A DNA stretch of 64,000 nt, from the IMG/VR virus record IMGVR_UViG_3300042907_001596, positions 1-64,000 of that record; one strand, written 5' to 3'. The number at the start of each line of letters is the position of its first letter. Positions within the stretch are counted from its first letter, which is position 1. The position numbers and the translations under genes were made by a program. This DNA is from a virus. Under the pieces are notes generated by a model. That model did no database searches, was not told where the DNA came from, and saw nothing but the letters and a program-made list of their open reading frames with translations. Positions 25,686-34,086 of this stretch are shown one piece after another.

Positions 25686-27398
25686 ATGCCGCCCGCCTAC
25701 CGGCTTTACACCTTCGGTGGCACCGGAAACCTTAGCGTCGCGCTGGGGAAGACGGCCGTCGACCCCACTTACAGCACGGCGTCCGTCGACTACTCCCAGG
25801 CGGGCTACGGAGCGCAGATCGCCCAAGGAGTAAACCCCCGCCAGGTGGAGTGGGTGCCGGTGGCGTACGCCGCAGCGGCCTACCCGATGAATGTGTCCGT
25901 AGCGACCGCAGTCAACCGCACCGTCTCTATGATCCTCGCCAACCCCGGCAAGATCTTCCTGGCAGGAACCAGCCAGGGTGCGTACGTCACCAGCCAGCTT
26001 TGGCGGGAGTTCACCACCGGCCGTCTGGTGAGCCGCCGTGCCGACCTCGTCCGCATCTACCACTACGGCAACCCGCTGCGCCAAGCCAAGATGTTTCGCG
26101 GCACCCGTAACCCCGGTGGGCACGGCTGCGCCGCAGCGAACCTTCGGCTGACCAACACCGACCCGGCTGTCGTGTGGGAGTTTGCCAACCCCGGCGACCC
26201 GGTGGCAATCCAGTTTGACGACCAAAAGGGCACCTGGGCAGCGAGCTTCTTCGGCATCCTCAACCAGAACGCGACCAGCGTCTCGACGCTGGCGGCGCAG
26301 ATCTCCACGCTGCTCCTCAAACCCAACGCCAACCTATCCACGCTGGTGTCGCTCATCAACGACTTGATCAACAACATGCTCAACCAGACCGGCAAGCACA
26401 ACGCCTACCAGAACTTCTTCCCGTTCGGGGGGACGAAGAGTTCCGTGCAACTGGCGATAGACGACATCGCCACCATCGTCGGCGCACCGTCATCGAAGAC
26501 CCGGCATTACATTGCAATCCCTCCGGCGCTGTCGGTTGACGACCTCACGAAGACCTGCACCGGCATCAAAAACCTCAACATCGGATCGGTGCGGATCCCG
26601 GTGCCGTGGGGGGCAGCGCAGACTTCCGCGACGACCTTCGCGTGGACACCTTTCGACCAAGCCGTCAACGCCGCCCTCACCGCCGGACTGCGGATCCTGC
26701 TGGTGATCGCCCCTACCCGGCCGGAGTGGGCGACCGTCGCTACGTCCAACCTCAGCTTCGGCACCTTTGCCGCTGCTGTTGTGTCCCGCTACCGCCCCGG
26801 CGGCACCGGGGTCATCGCCAGCAACGCCGGGAAGGGTGCGGAGGAGTACCAAGTTTGGGACGAGCCGAACGTCATTGAGAACCTAACGACCGGCGATAAT
26901 CCAACCGCGTCAGGCTACGTCGCTTACCTTCGGGAAGCGTACGTCGCCATCAAGCGAGAGCAGCCAACCGCCACGGTGGTATTCGCCGGACTCCAAGCCT
27001 GCACCACCCAAACAATCGCCGCTGCCCGCCGGGTATCCCGCGCCGCCCTGACAACTTCCGCCAACATCGACCCCGTTACTTTCCTCACCGACTGCTACGC
27101 CGCCGGGGCAAAGCCTTTCTTCGATGTGATGGCCTACCATCCGCTGTCGATGGCGACTCGACAGAAACCTCAACCGCCCGCGCCGAGCGTCAACCTCATC
27201 GCCCAGTCCGACAGCATCAACGCCCTGATGGTGGCGAAGGGCGACGGCACCAAGCCGATGTACTGGACGCAAGTCGGCTACAACACCGCACTGATCACCC
27301 AAACCCAGCAGCAGGCATACCTGGACACGATGCGGTGGCTGGCGCACGAACGCACTTATGTGACCGGCATGGTCGTATCGGGATACCGGGATTTCTGA
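25686..27398 (+). CDS. LysB-like esterase fused to a glycoside-hydrolase-like domain
   Basis: 570 aa. Residues ~1-275 are an alpha/beta-hydrolase of the cutinase/LysB type: elbow GTSQG with Ser96, candidate Asp171 (NPGDP) and His238 (GKHN). LysB cuts the ester between mycolic acid and arabinogalactan in Corynebacteriales. Residues ~285-570 resemble a clan GH-A TIM barrel: WDEPN holds the candidate acid/base Glu393, but the nucleophile strand reads YWTQVG, with Gln529 at the expected Glu. The barrel may be a binding domain. No signal peptide. The stop overlaps the next LysB-like gene. Confidence 0.75.
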   Translation: MPPAYRLYTFGGTGNLSVALGKTAVDPTYSTASVDYSQAGYGAQIAQGVNPRQVEWVPVAYAAAAYPMNVSVATAVNRTVSMILANPGKIFLAGTSQGAYVTSQLWREFTTGRLVSRRADLVRIYHYGNPLRQAKMFRGTRNPGGHGCAAANLRLTNTDPAVVWEFANPGDPVAIQFDDQKGTWAASFFGILNQNATSVSTLAAQISTLLLKPNANLSTLVSLINDLINNMLNQTGKHNAYQNFFPFGGTKSSVQLAIDDIATIVGAPSSKTRHYIAIPPALSVDDLTKTCTGIKNLNIGSVRIPVPWGAAQTSATTFAWTPFDQAVNAALTAGLRILLVIAPTRPEWATVATSNLSFGTFAAAVVSRYRPGGTGVIASNAGKGAEEYQVWDEPNVIENLTTGDNPTASGYVAYLREAYVAIKREQPTATVVFAGLQACTTQTIAAARRVSRAALTTSANIDPVTFLTDCYAAGAKPFFDVMAYHPLSMATRQKPQPPAPSVNLIAQSDSINALMVAKGDGTKPMYWTQVGYNTALITQTQQQAYLDTMRWLAHERTYVTGMVVSGYRDF

Positions 27399-28555
27399 TG
27401 ACACAAAACAGCTACGGACTCTTTGACTCCAACTACGCCGCTAAGAAAGCAGCAGCATCGGTAGCCCGATGGAATGACGGCGTGAAGCGCCACACCCTTT
27501 ACACGGTGTGCGGCACCACCCAAGACGGCTGGGGCATCGTCAACATCCCGTACGAAGCCGAAGCCAAAGCGGCGCTCTACAAGCTGTACTACTCAATCGG
27601 AGGCACCGATCCTCCGCCGGTGGATGGAGAGCGCGGCCCGAACATCAACCTCATCAACACCGATGCCGTCGTCGGGGTGTACGCCGACCCGGCGCTGTTC
27701 AACTGGGTGCCGGTGAGCTACCCGGCGTCGATGCCGACTGGTGCGGGCCTTCTCGACAACGACTGGCAGCCGCAGAACATCTCTTTCCTCGACTCTGTCA
27801 CGCTGGGCGTGAAGGAACTGACCAGCCTAATCTTAGCCACACCGGGAACCTTCGCTCTGGTGGGAATGAGCCAAGGAGCGATGGTCATCACCAAAGTTTT
27901 GCACGCGATGATGACGCCGGGGACGGCGCTGTCAGCGCGGATGGGGGACTGCATCGCCGGGTTGGCATATGGAAATCCGCACCGCAAGCCGGGGGCGTCT
28001 TTCACCGGCGGCACCCACCTCAAGCTCAACGTCGGCGGGGTGAGTTATGTCGGCGGCGGGCTGTTCTCGTCGGCACCTCCCGCCACCACCCCGGCCGCTC
28101 TCGCCCAGAACATGCTGCTAGGAAATGGCAGTGTCACCACCCCCGACTGGTGGTGGGAAATGTGTACACCCAACGACTTCTTTGCCGACTCCCCGATCAC
28201 CACAATCGCCGGTGCGGTGATGGGAGAGATTGCCCGCGTCGCCGTCGGCATCAGGGGCGGCATTGACCCAATGGAGATGATGAGAAACATCGCGGGTGCG
28301 TTCCTCAAGCCGGGTGCGATCACCTGGGATGGATTTGCCTCGCTGCTCCAGACGCTGTCGCAGCCGAAAGTCACTAAGGTCATCACCGACTGGCTGGGGG
28401 CGTTCTCCGCACCGACACCGAACCCGCACATCTTGTACGGGGTGCTCTCGCCGCCGACCCTGCCGACCGGGCTGGGCCTCGCGCCGAAAGCAACGTACCA
28501 CGAAGTCGGCGTCGCTTACATGAACGCACGCGGCAGAGCTATCGCCCCGCGTTAG
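27398..28555 (+). CDS. LysB-like mycolyl-ester hydrolase
   Basis: 385 aa from ATG 27398 (TGATG overlap). Elbow FALVGMSQGAM gives Ser158. Candidate Asp260 (TPNDFF) and His344 (NPHILY), or a later His near residue 369, complete a triad. The N-terminal ~110 residues include a peptidoglycan-binding-like segment starting with YGLFDSNYAAKK. With an intact GxSxG and size near known LysB proteins, this is the best candidate for the phage lysin B. No lysin A was recognised in the window. Confidence 0.8.
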   Translation: MTQNSYGLFDSNYAAKKAAASVARWNDGVKRHTLYTVCGTTQDGWGIVNIPYEAEAKAALYKLYYSIGGTDPPPVDGERGPNINLINTDAVVGVYADPALFNWVPVSYPASMPTGAGLLDNDWQPQNISFLDSVTLGVKELTSLILATPGTFALVGMSQGAMVITKVLHAMMTPGTALSARMGDCIAGLAYGNPHRKPGASFTGGTHLKLNVGGVSYVGGGLFSSAPPATTPAALAQNMLLGNGSVTTPDWWWEMCTPNDFFADSPITTIAGAVMGEIARVAVGIRGGIDPMEMMRNIAGAFLKPGAITWDGFASLLQTLSQPKVTKVITDWLGAFSAPTPNPHILYGVLSPPTLPTGLGLAPKATYHEVGVAYMNARGRAIAPR

Positions 28556-29049
28556 GCTCCGCGAATCACTTCGTTGTAGTTGAAGTCGGTGCCTAGTGCC
28601 ACATGAATAGTGATCGGTGGCCCATCCAGTGCGTGCCGCTCTTCGTTGTACAACAGTGCCCAGCGGGGAATGGTGACTTCCCCCCGAACAAATCTCCTCC
28701 CCAGTTCGGTGAGCCGCCAAAACCCATTGCGCGGATTACCGTCGGCCTTCTCGCCGTCGCGCCCCTCAATCAAGCCCCAATGCTGAGACTTCACAGAGTC
28801 TCCACCTTTATCGCCGGTAAGGCTGGGAGTGTGATGCCAACCGTGAGGGTCTTCCCGATACATCGCCACCATTAGTCGGGCCATCTTGGCGTCGAAGGGA
28901 CGCACCGACATGGCGACATTTTGTCGGCAAGCGGGGCACTCCACCCCAGGATTGGCTTTCAGCCTGCCGGTGCGCCCACGCTTTGTTGGAATTAGCCGGT
29001 CAAGGATCCACCGGCGCACTTCGCCTAACGTCGTTTCGTCAGGGAACAT
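28552..29049 (-). CDS. Minus-strand hypothetical protein, zinc- and winged-helix-like
   Basis: 165 aa, start directly after the helicase stop (TAGATG), so the two form one minus-strand operon. A CPACRQ pair (~residue 38) could be half a zinc site. The C-terminal half (WRLTELGRRFVRGE) resembles the recognition end of a winged helix. It converges with the LysB gene, overlapping it by four bases. Confidence 0.7.
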   Translation of the reverse strand: MFPDETTLGEVRRWILDRLIPTKRGRTGRLKANPGVECPACRQNVAMSVRPFDAKMARLMVAMYREDPHGWHHTPSLTGDKGGDSVKSQHWGLIEGRDGEKADGNPRNGFWRLTELGRRFVRGEVTIPRWALLYNEERHALDGPPITIHVALGTDFNYNEVIRGA

Positions 29050-30948
29050 CTACCCTCCAAAGATCAGAAACTCCAGGTTGTCGTTCTCCGACCGGCTGGA
29101 GGAGTAGGACATCGCCTCCGTCGTACCGAGCGTTACTGATGCCAACTCCCGGCGGTCGTTACATATTCCCCACACCCGCTGCTCGACGGAATCGTCGGTG
29201 ACGTAGACGTACGCCGTCAGCCCGTCCAGGTAACTGTCGGCCCGGTCGATGCGGTTGGAGCGTTGCATCAAGATGTCCCACGAATACGGCGACTCGTAGT
29301 GAATGACGTAGCGGGCTTCGGTCATGTTCAGCCCGAAAGCCCCGGCGTCGGAGGACAGGAACACGGTGATCGCCGGGTCGGACTTGAAGTCCTCCTGGGC
29401 CTGCTGGTTCTCCCCGGCGGTGCGCCCGCCGTGGTGGGTAACGTACTTGATGCCCCGGCTCGTTAGTCCGGCGGCGATCAGATCCAAACTCATCGTCACC
29501 CACTGGGTGAAGATCAGCGTCTTGTCGCCGGAGTCGCGGATCGCCTCCACTTGGTCTAAAACGGCCTCCAGCTTCACGCTGTGCGACGAACTGACGAGGG
29601 TGGGGTGATCCTCTGCCAACTGCTTGCCGAACGGGTCTGTCGTCCATCTGAGGGCTTCGGGGTTGTTGCAGACGTACCGCAGCAGCCGGTAGAACGGCAT
29701 CAGGTTCTCCCCGACCGCCGCCGCCAGCCGTGCTTCCTCCACGATCACGTCGTACAGCCGCCGATCCTCCCGGCTCAACTGCACCGGCACGGTCACGGTT
29801 TGAAGGCCCTTGAAGTTGTCGCGGACGGCCGGGTCGGTTTTGCGCACCGACTGGGTGCGGTCGCACACCCGGTGACGCACCTCGTGCAACCGGGCCAGAT
29901 CCCACTCGTAGAAGGTGACCGGGAAGGTACCGTACCGGGTGGGCATGTTGTGGACTCTGACTTCTGCGGCGTACCGCTCCACGAAGCCCTGCCGGGAACC
30001 CAGCGGATTGTCGCCGGGGCCAGACAGCGCAAACACATCCCGGTACCGCAGGGGGCTGGCCGCGACGACCGACGCCGACATCGGCCACACCGTGGCGTGG
30101 CAGTTGAAGACCAGATCATCGAAGCGGCGGCGGAACGTGTTGGGCTTGTCGTCGGTTAGCAGCTTGGAGGCTTCGTCCGCGATGATCAGCACCCGGCGTC
30201 CGGCGGTCAACTCACTCAGAGCGCCGAAGTCCACGCGGGCCTTCTCGTAGTTCAGGACGTACACGTCGTGTCCGGCGGCGTAGCCTTTCCGGCGCTTCGC
30301 CGGGGTGCCGTCGTTGACGACGGCGTCCAGCCCGGTGGTGGAGGTGATGAATCGGCACAGGTTGGTCTTGAGGGGGCCGAGAGTGAAGGCCAGGATCACA
30401 TCGACAAGACCCCGGTTGACCATCTCTTGGGCACCGGCGGCGGCGAAACAACTCTTGCCCGTCCCGGTGGCCCACCCGACGAAGGTCAGCCGCTCGTCAG
30501 GGCGAGAAGCGTGCGCTCGCTCCAGCGCCCGGTTCAGGGTGAAAGTCTGGTAGGGGTACAGGCTGCCCTCGCCGGGGCAGACGAACCCGGCGATGTCCAG
30601 CGGCTGCTCCCACCGGGCGACCGCCTCAAGGATGGGGGCGCAGGAAGAGCCGAACAGCACCGTCCAGTCATCCTTCTCCAGAAGCTCAACGAAGTCGTGC
30701 AGCAGGAATAGCTCGTTAAGGCACAGATGCCGCGACAGCCACTCGCTGTAGGTGGCGAGGAACGGCGGCGGGTTGACGGTTTGAAACAGCAGGCTGCCGG
30801 GGTAGGAGGGATGCTGCTCAACGACTACCAGGCGATCGGGGTCGACGCCCTCGACCGCTGCGGCGAGGTCATCGGTGATCGGATACACCCCACCAACATA
30901 CCGGATGAGCAGGTGTTTCACTGATGTAGTTGCACTCGTGTCATTCAC
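29050..30948 (-). CDS. SNF2-like superfamily 2 helicase/ATPase
   Basis: 632 aa. Walker A ATGTGKS (~residues 160-166), Walker B variant IIADEAS (~255), motif V-like FLSSDAGAFGLNM and motif VI QRSNRIDRAD (~590) give a complete SF2/SNF2 set. It likely translocates on double-stranded DNA during replication, recombination or transcription. GTG start at 30948, no clear Shine-Dalgarno; a short leader is possible. It opposes the surrounding operons and diverges from 31236. Confidence 0.88.
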   Translation of the reverse strand: MNDTSATTSVKHLLIRYVGGVYPITDDLAAAVEGVDPDRLVVVEQHPSYPGSLLFQTVNPPPFLATYSEWLSRHLCLNELFLLHDFVELLEKDDWTVLFGSSCAPILEAVARWEQPLDIAGFVCPGEGSLYPYQTFTLNRALERAHASRPDERLTFVGWATGTGKSCFAAAGAQEMVNRGLVDVILAFTLGPLKTNLCRFITSTTGLDAVVNDGTPAKRRKGYAAGHDVYVLNYEKARVDFGALSELTAGRRVLIIADEASKLLTDDKPNTFRRRFDDLVFNCHATVWPMSASVVAASPLRYRDVFALSGPGDNPLGSRQGFVERYAAEVRVHNMPTRYGTFPVTFYEWDLARLHEVRHRVCDRTQSVRKTDPAVRDNFKGLQTVTVPVQLSREDRRLYDVIVEEARLAAAVGENLMPFYRLLRYVCNNPEALRWTTDPFGKQLAEDHPTLVSSSHSVKLEAVLDQVEAIRDSGDKTLIFTQWVTMSLDLIAAGLTSRGIKYVTHHGGRTAGENQQAQEDFKSDPAITVFLSSDAGAFGLNMTEARYVIHYESPYSWDILMQRSNRIDRADSYLDGLTAYVYVTDDSVEQRVWGICNDRRELASVTLGTTEAMSYSSSRSENDNLEFLIFGG

Positions 30949-31235
30949 GCGATAGAACTATTTCGCACGGTGCTATCAGGCGAGTCCACCGTAACCAGAC
31001 CGCCCCGGTCACTATCCTGTACCGGCAGGATGTCAAGGCAAAGGCCACGTCTTGGCAATACCGAAACCGCATGTCCTGGTGGACGTGCGGCGATAGGTGT
31101 TTGCCTTCCCTCCGCTTTGTCGTCGTCGTCCGACCGGCGCACTACGCCCTTGCGGGGAGGGGGGCTTTGGGGGGAGGGGAGGGCAAGGCCGTTTTTCGGC
31201 CCTCCTCCAGACGATGCCAGATGAAGGAGAGACAG
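30949..31235. promoter_or_regulatory. Divergent intergenic region with G-rich tract and T-loop hairpin
   Basis: 287 bp between the divergent helicase and 31236 genes, the largest non-coding gap. It holds a small inverted repeat CCGGT/ACCGG (31005-31009/31021-31025) flanking TATCCT, a quadruplex-type run of G4-A-G6-CTTT-G6-A-G4-A-G3 (31154-31183), and GGCCG-TTTTT-CGGCC (31187-31201). Promoters for both directions must lie here. I cannot place them with confidence. Confidence 0.5.
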
Positions 31236-31622
31236 ATGAGAGTGACCGACGAAGAGCTTTGGCTCCAACAGAAAGCCGAACTGTCTGCCGACGACACCGG
31301 GAAAGCCTTCCTGCAATTCCTTGAGGACTGGGTGGGGACAGCCGACCGAGCGATGGATCTACAGCCCGACCTTCCGGCGGCTGATGCTTTCCGCGAATCC
31401 CTCACCCTGGTGGAAGGACGCCAAGGAAGGATTGCGTGCGCGTTCGTCGGCCAGATGATGGTTGTTGCGGTATCCCACTGGGTGCATGGTGAGGTTTTTG
31501 CACAAAACCTTACGGCGATAGAGCGCCGCCTGATGGAAGACACCGTTCTCCTCAAGCTCGCTGAACTGGAAGAGTCCGCCGCCGCGCCGGTGCAGGATAG
31601 CGTTCCTCTTTTACAGGAATGA
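31236..31622 (+). CDS. Hypothetical protein, 128 aa
   Basis: ATG 31236 behind GAAGGAGAGACAG, chosen over upstream in-frame codons that would run through the G-rich leader. Helical with charged N- and C-termini and a hydrophobic middle stretch (~residues 65-85). First rightward gene after the minus-strand operon. No family recognised. Confidence 0.68.
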   Translation: MRVTDEELWLQQKAELSADDTGKAFLQFLEDWVGTADRAMDLQPDLPAADAFRESLTLVEGRQGRIACAFVGQMMVVAVSHWVHGEVFAQNLTAIERRLMEDTVLLKLAELEESAAAPVQDSVPLLQE

Positions 31623-31631
31623 TGTTAGAGT
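31623..31631 (+). promoter_or_regulatory. Extended -10 promoter candidate
   Basis: TGTTAGAGT, an extended -10 (TGnTAnnnT) for a primary sigma factor. It lies 34 bases before ATG 31657, whose ribosome site is GGGAGACACC. No convincing -35 box. Confidence 0.45.
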
Positions 31632-31656
31632 TGATGTGACAGAAGGGAGACACCCC

Positions 31657-31737
31657 ATGAATATCGTTGTCACGTTTTTGGTCGTATTTTTGGTTTCTTT
31701 GTCGGCGTGGCTTCTCGTAGAGGAAAGCCGCCGGTGA
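31657..31737 (+). CDS. Membrane microprotein, 26 aa
   Basis: ATG preceded by AAGGGAGACACCCC, the leader shared by several genes. About 19 consecutive hydrophobic residues (VVTFLVVFLVSLSAWLLV) form one membrane helix followed by a charged EESRR tail. Too small for a known holin. It may modulate the membrane or superinfection. The stop overlaps the next ATG. Confidence 0.6.
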   Translation: MNIVVTFLVVFLVSLSAWLLVEESRR

Positions 31738-31952
31738 TGATGAAGTCCGAAGTGGTCGCGGAGATCCTGTACAAAGCCTATTCTGACGCCGAAAAACGAG
31801 ATCATCACATCTGGCCGGGGGGACAGTCCCCGGTGAACTGGATCCAGCTTCCGTGGGATCAGCGCCAGCAGTGGCGAGCCGCCGCCGAAGCGGCGTTAAG
31901 TTTCTGTAGCCCAGTAGAAGATTGGCACGGAAAAGCACGGTCGTCATCGTGA
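31737..31952 (+). CDS. Hypothetical protein, 71 aa
   Basis: Starts at ATG 31737 inside the previous stop (TGATGATG; ATG 31740 is equally possible). Amphipathic N-terminal helix, Trp-rich centre, Ala-rich helix near the end. Function unknown. Part of a run of seven short overlapping genes up to 32750. Confidence 0.62.
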   Translation: MMKSEVVAEILYKAYSDAEKRDHHIWPGGQSPVNWIQLPWDQRQQWRAAAEAALSFCSPVEDWHGKARSSS

Positions 31953-32062
31953 CGGCCGAAGAGTTAGCGTTGTTCATTCGGGAGATGGTGCGCTCCGGCG
32001 TGCTTTCACCTCCGTGGGTGGAGAGAGCCGAAGATGTACTCGACCGGGTGGAGGGATGGTAA
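31949..32062 (+). CDS. Small protein, 37 aa
   Basis: GTG start overlaps the previous stop (GTGA) and the stop overlaps the next ATG (TAATG). Helical, acidic, no Cys. Supported by tight coupling on both sides rather than by homology. Confidence 0.5.
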   Translation: MTAEELALFIREMVRSGVLSPPWVERAEDVLDRVEGW

Positions 32063-32289
32063 TGGTGGGTAAGCACTCAGCCGCAGCACTGGAGGGTTTC
32101 CGGTCGCTGAATCCGGCGCAAATACTGGAGATCGGTCGGTACTGGGATGCCGTCGACAAAATCAAAGAACACATGCGCGACGACGACAACTTCTGCGGTT
32201 GCGGCGAGTCGTTCGATGACGACCAGGGGTGGGCCGAACATCTCGCCAACAACCTCTTCCCCCACAAAAGCGTGATCCGCAGTGGCTGA
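32062..32289 (+). CDS. Hypothetical protein, 75 aa
   Basis: ATG 32062 behind GGTGGAGGGATGG; ATG 32056 is an alternative two codons earlier. Contains CGCGESFDDDQGWAEHL (~residues 45-61), which resembles a short zinc-binding C-x-C...H motif. Unknown role. Confidence 0.6.
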   Translation: MVGKHSAAALEGFRSLNPAQILEIGRYWDAVDKIKEHMRDDDNFCGCGESFDDDQGWAEHLANNLFPHKSVIRSG

Positions 32290-32536
32290 CCCCGACATTA
32301 TCGACACCCAACTCACGTTGCACTTCGGGGCGACGCTGTCGGTCACCGGCGGCAACGGCTACAACGACTGGATCAAGCCCGCCGCCAGCTACTCCATCAA
32401 GTGGTCTGGAGTGCCCAGCGAGGAGCAGATCCGGCTGGCCACCACCTTCATTCAAACCCAAGTGCTCTCGCCCATTCTGGAAGAGATCATCGTTACCGCC
32501 CAAGACCGGCTGGAAGAAGCACGAAAGGGTCGCTGA
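32282..32536 (+). CDS. Hypothetical protein, 84 aa
   Basis: GTG 32282 overlapping the previous gene by eight bases. N-terminal beta-rich part, C-terminal amphipathic helix with ILEEIIV. The stop overlaps the next microprotein start. Function unknown. Confidence 0.6.
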   Translation: MADPDIIDTQLTLHFGATLSVTGGNGYNDWIKPAASYSIKWSGVPSEEQIRLATTFIQTQVLSPILEEIIVTAQDRLEEARKGR

Positions 32537-32604
32537 TGGAGTTCGTCGTCGTTGCCGTCGTCATTGCCGGGATGCTGCTGCACCACAAGTTCATCCGCAA
32601 ATGA
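32536..32604 (+). CDS. Membrane microprotein, 22 aa
   Basis: ATG overlaps the previous stop (TGATG) and the stop overlaps the next start (ATGA). Residues 3-15 are hydrophobic (FVVVAVVIAGMLL) with a basic C-terminus (HHKFIRK), a single short membrane helix. Second such microprotein in this operon after 31657. Confidence 0.5.
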   Translation: MEFVVVAVVIAGMLLHHKFIRK

Positions 32605-32750
32605 CTACGTCGTACATGCTGTCGCACCCCGACCACAAACCCTTTTTGGTGATTATCCTTCAGGACGACGACGAAGTCATCGCCATCATTCAGGACTTCA
32701 TCGCGTCCTGCGTTGCTGTCGGTTGGTCTGTCGATCCCCAACTGTTATAG
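32601..32750 (+). CDS. Small protein, 49 aa
   Basis: ATG 32601 overlaps the microprotein stop. Hydrophobic strands alternate with a DDDE stretch near residue 20. Last gene of the short-gene run; the next promoter follows within 10 bases. Confidence 0.52.
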   Translation: MTTSYMLSHPDHKPFLVIILQDDDEVIAIIQDFIASCVAVGWSVDPQLL

Positions 32751-32755
32751 CCGTC

Positions 32756-32793
32756 TGTTAGCATGGTTATTGGATGGAGACAATCGCTCCGTC
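32756..32793 (+). promoter_or_regulatory. -10 promoter with 5' leader hairpin
   Basis: TGTTAGCAT (32756-32764), then GATGGAG (32773-32779) pairing with CTCCGTC (32787-32793), one T-G pair. The stem begins eight bases after the -10, near the predicted transcription start. GAAGGAGAC precedes ATG 32818. Confidence 0.5.
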
Positions 32794-32817
32794 TGGAGGA
32801 TCGAAGGAGACGCGATC

Positions 32818-33546
32818 ATGGCAAAAGATCTGGTGGGATTCCCCGACGGAAACGACCCGCTCAACCGGGTATTTCGGGTGGCTCAGGAGAAGGCGCTGCT
32901 GGAACTTGTCGGCAGCAAAGCGGCGGCGCAGAAGTCGGCGCACACCACAGTGGCACAGCGCAAAGATAAGCTGCGCCAGTCTTTGGAGGACTACGACGTA
33001 GACAGGCTGCTGGAACTTCAGCAGAAAATGTCGTCGTTCATCGACATCCTGACCGGCGACAGTATCGCCACCACCAACGGTGGGCGTGTCCTCGACGGCA
33101 CCCGCGCCGCCGACCTGATGAAGCGCTTCCTCGACCAGCGTGACATTGACGAACTGACATCGGTGGTGCGCGACCTCATCAAAGAGACGGTGTACGGGCA
33201 CATCGACGCCCTGCTGGAAGCCAGCGACGTGGAGGATCCTGAAGCCCACAACGGCTCCCTGGAGGTGCCCGAACTGGGCAAGCGGTTTTGCCGGGAAGGT
33301 GCGGGATACAAAGATCCTGAGTTCGACACCGTCCGGCTCAAGGAGCTTCTGGGCGAGCGTGCCGCCGACATCTTCGACACTGAAGAGGTGCCGGAGCAGA
33401 TCATCCCCGCGCACACCGAAGAGGTCTTCTCCATTGAGAAGGCGCTCCGGCTGGGCCAGCGCGACCCTGCCGTGATGGAAATCCTCCGCGACTGCCTCAC
33501 ACCCGGTGCGCTCAAGTCGTCCCGGTTCGTGGTGCGTGACTTATGA
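32818..33546 (+). CDS. Hypothetical helical protein, 242 aa
   Basis: ATG 32818 with GAAGGAGAC upstream; the upstream in-frame ATG 32713 lies in the previous gene. Mostly helical, charged, with possible coiled coil at residues ~30-70. It precedes an HTH protein and the helicase loader, so a replication-linked or regulatory role is possible. No motif recognised. Confidence 0.68.
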   Translation: MAKDLVGFPDGNDPLNRVFRVAQEKALLELVGSKAAAQKSAHTTVAQRKDKLRQSLEDYDVDRLLELQQKMSSFIDILTGDSIATTNGGRVLDGTRAADLMKRFLDQRDIDELTSVVRDLIKETVYGHIDALLEASDVEDPEAHNGSLEVPELGKRFCREGAGYKDPEFDTVRLKELLGERAADIFDTEEVPEQIIPAHTEEVFSIEKALRLGQRDPAVMEILRDCLTPGALKSSRFVVRDL

Positions 33547-33555
33547 GAGGACATT

Positions 33556-34053
33556 GTGGCCGACGACCTGATGGACGGCGTAGACAAGTTTTACTCCACG
33601 GCGGAGGCTGCTGAGTTCTTCGGACGCAGCAATCAGTGGATGTACTACTGCATGCGCAACGGAAGGTTCACCTACGCGCCGGTGTGGCATGTTCGCAGCA
33701 CCAGCGAAAAAGCTGAGTGGCACCGCTATACCCAGCACCCCTTTGAGGAACTGCGGGGCCGATTCACGTCGGTGACTGAACCCGACCTCACTTTAACGGT
33801 GTTGGGCGAGGCCGAACATCACATGGAGTGGCGCAACGAAGCGGGCACGCTGACGTTCAAATACTTTGCGGATCCGATTGAACCGATTCGCATCGGCCTG
33901 ACCAACCGGCGGCGGTTCACCCTCCCGGTGATCCGCGAAATCGCATTGTCGTGCTACCGGCTGGGCAACTTCAAAGAGGACGAACTCAAGACAGTTTTGA
34001 CGCGGATATTTGTCGCAGAGTTTGGCGAGTCGGCCACGGAGATCCCGACCTGA
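33556..34053 (+). CDS. Helix-turn-helix DNA-binding protein
   Basis: 165 aa, GTG start behind GAGAGGACATT. Residues ~12-40 (YSTAEAAEFFGRSNQWMYY) look like an excisionase/MerR-type HTH, in which a wing would follow at GRFTY. The rest has no recognised domain. Upstream of the helicase loader, so it may regulate or assist replication genes. Confidence 0.65.
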   Translation: MADDLMDGVDKFYSTAEAAEFFGRSNQWMYYCMRNGRFTYAPVWHVRSTSEKAEWHRYTQHPFEELRGRFTSVTEPDLTLTVLGEAEHHMEWRNEAGTLTFKYFADPIEPIRIGLTNRRRFTLPVIREIALSCYRLGNFKEDELKTVLTRIFVAEFGESATEIPT

Positions 34054-34058
34054 GCCAG

Positions 34059-34064
34059 TAAAAT
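34059..34064 (+). promoter_or_regulatory. -10 promoter candidate before the helicase loader
   Basis: TAAAAT, 22 bases before TTG 34087. GAAGGAGACACCC lies between. No -35 match and no hairpin. Confidence 0.35.
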
Positions 34065-34086
34065 GCTGTGTCAGAAGGAGACACCC

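Noticed and set aside
31617-31640. An eighth GGAAT element
   Set aside because: GGAATG is present but no CGTT lies 16 bp downstream. The nearby TGTTAGAGT is the better promoter call.
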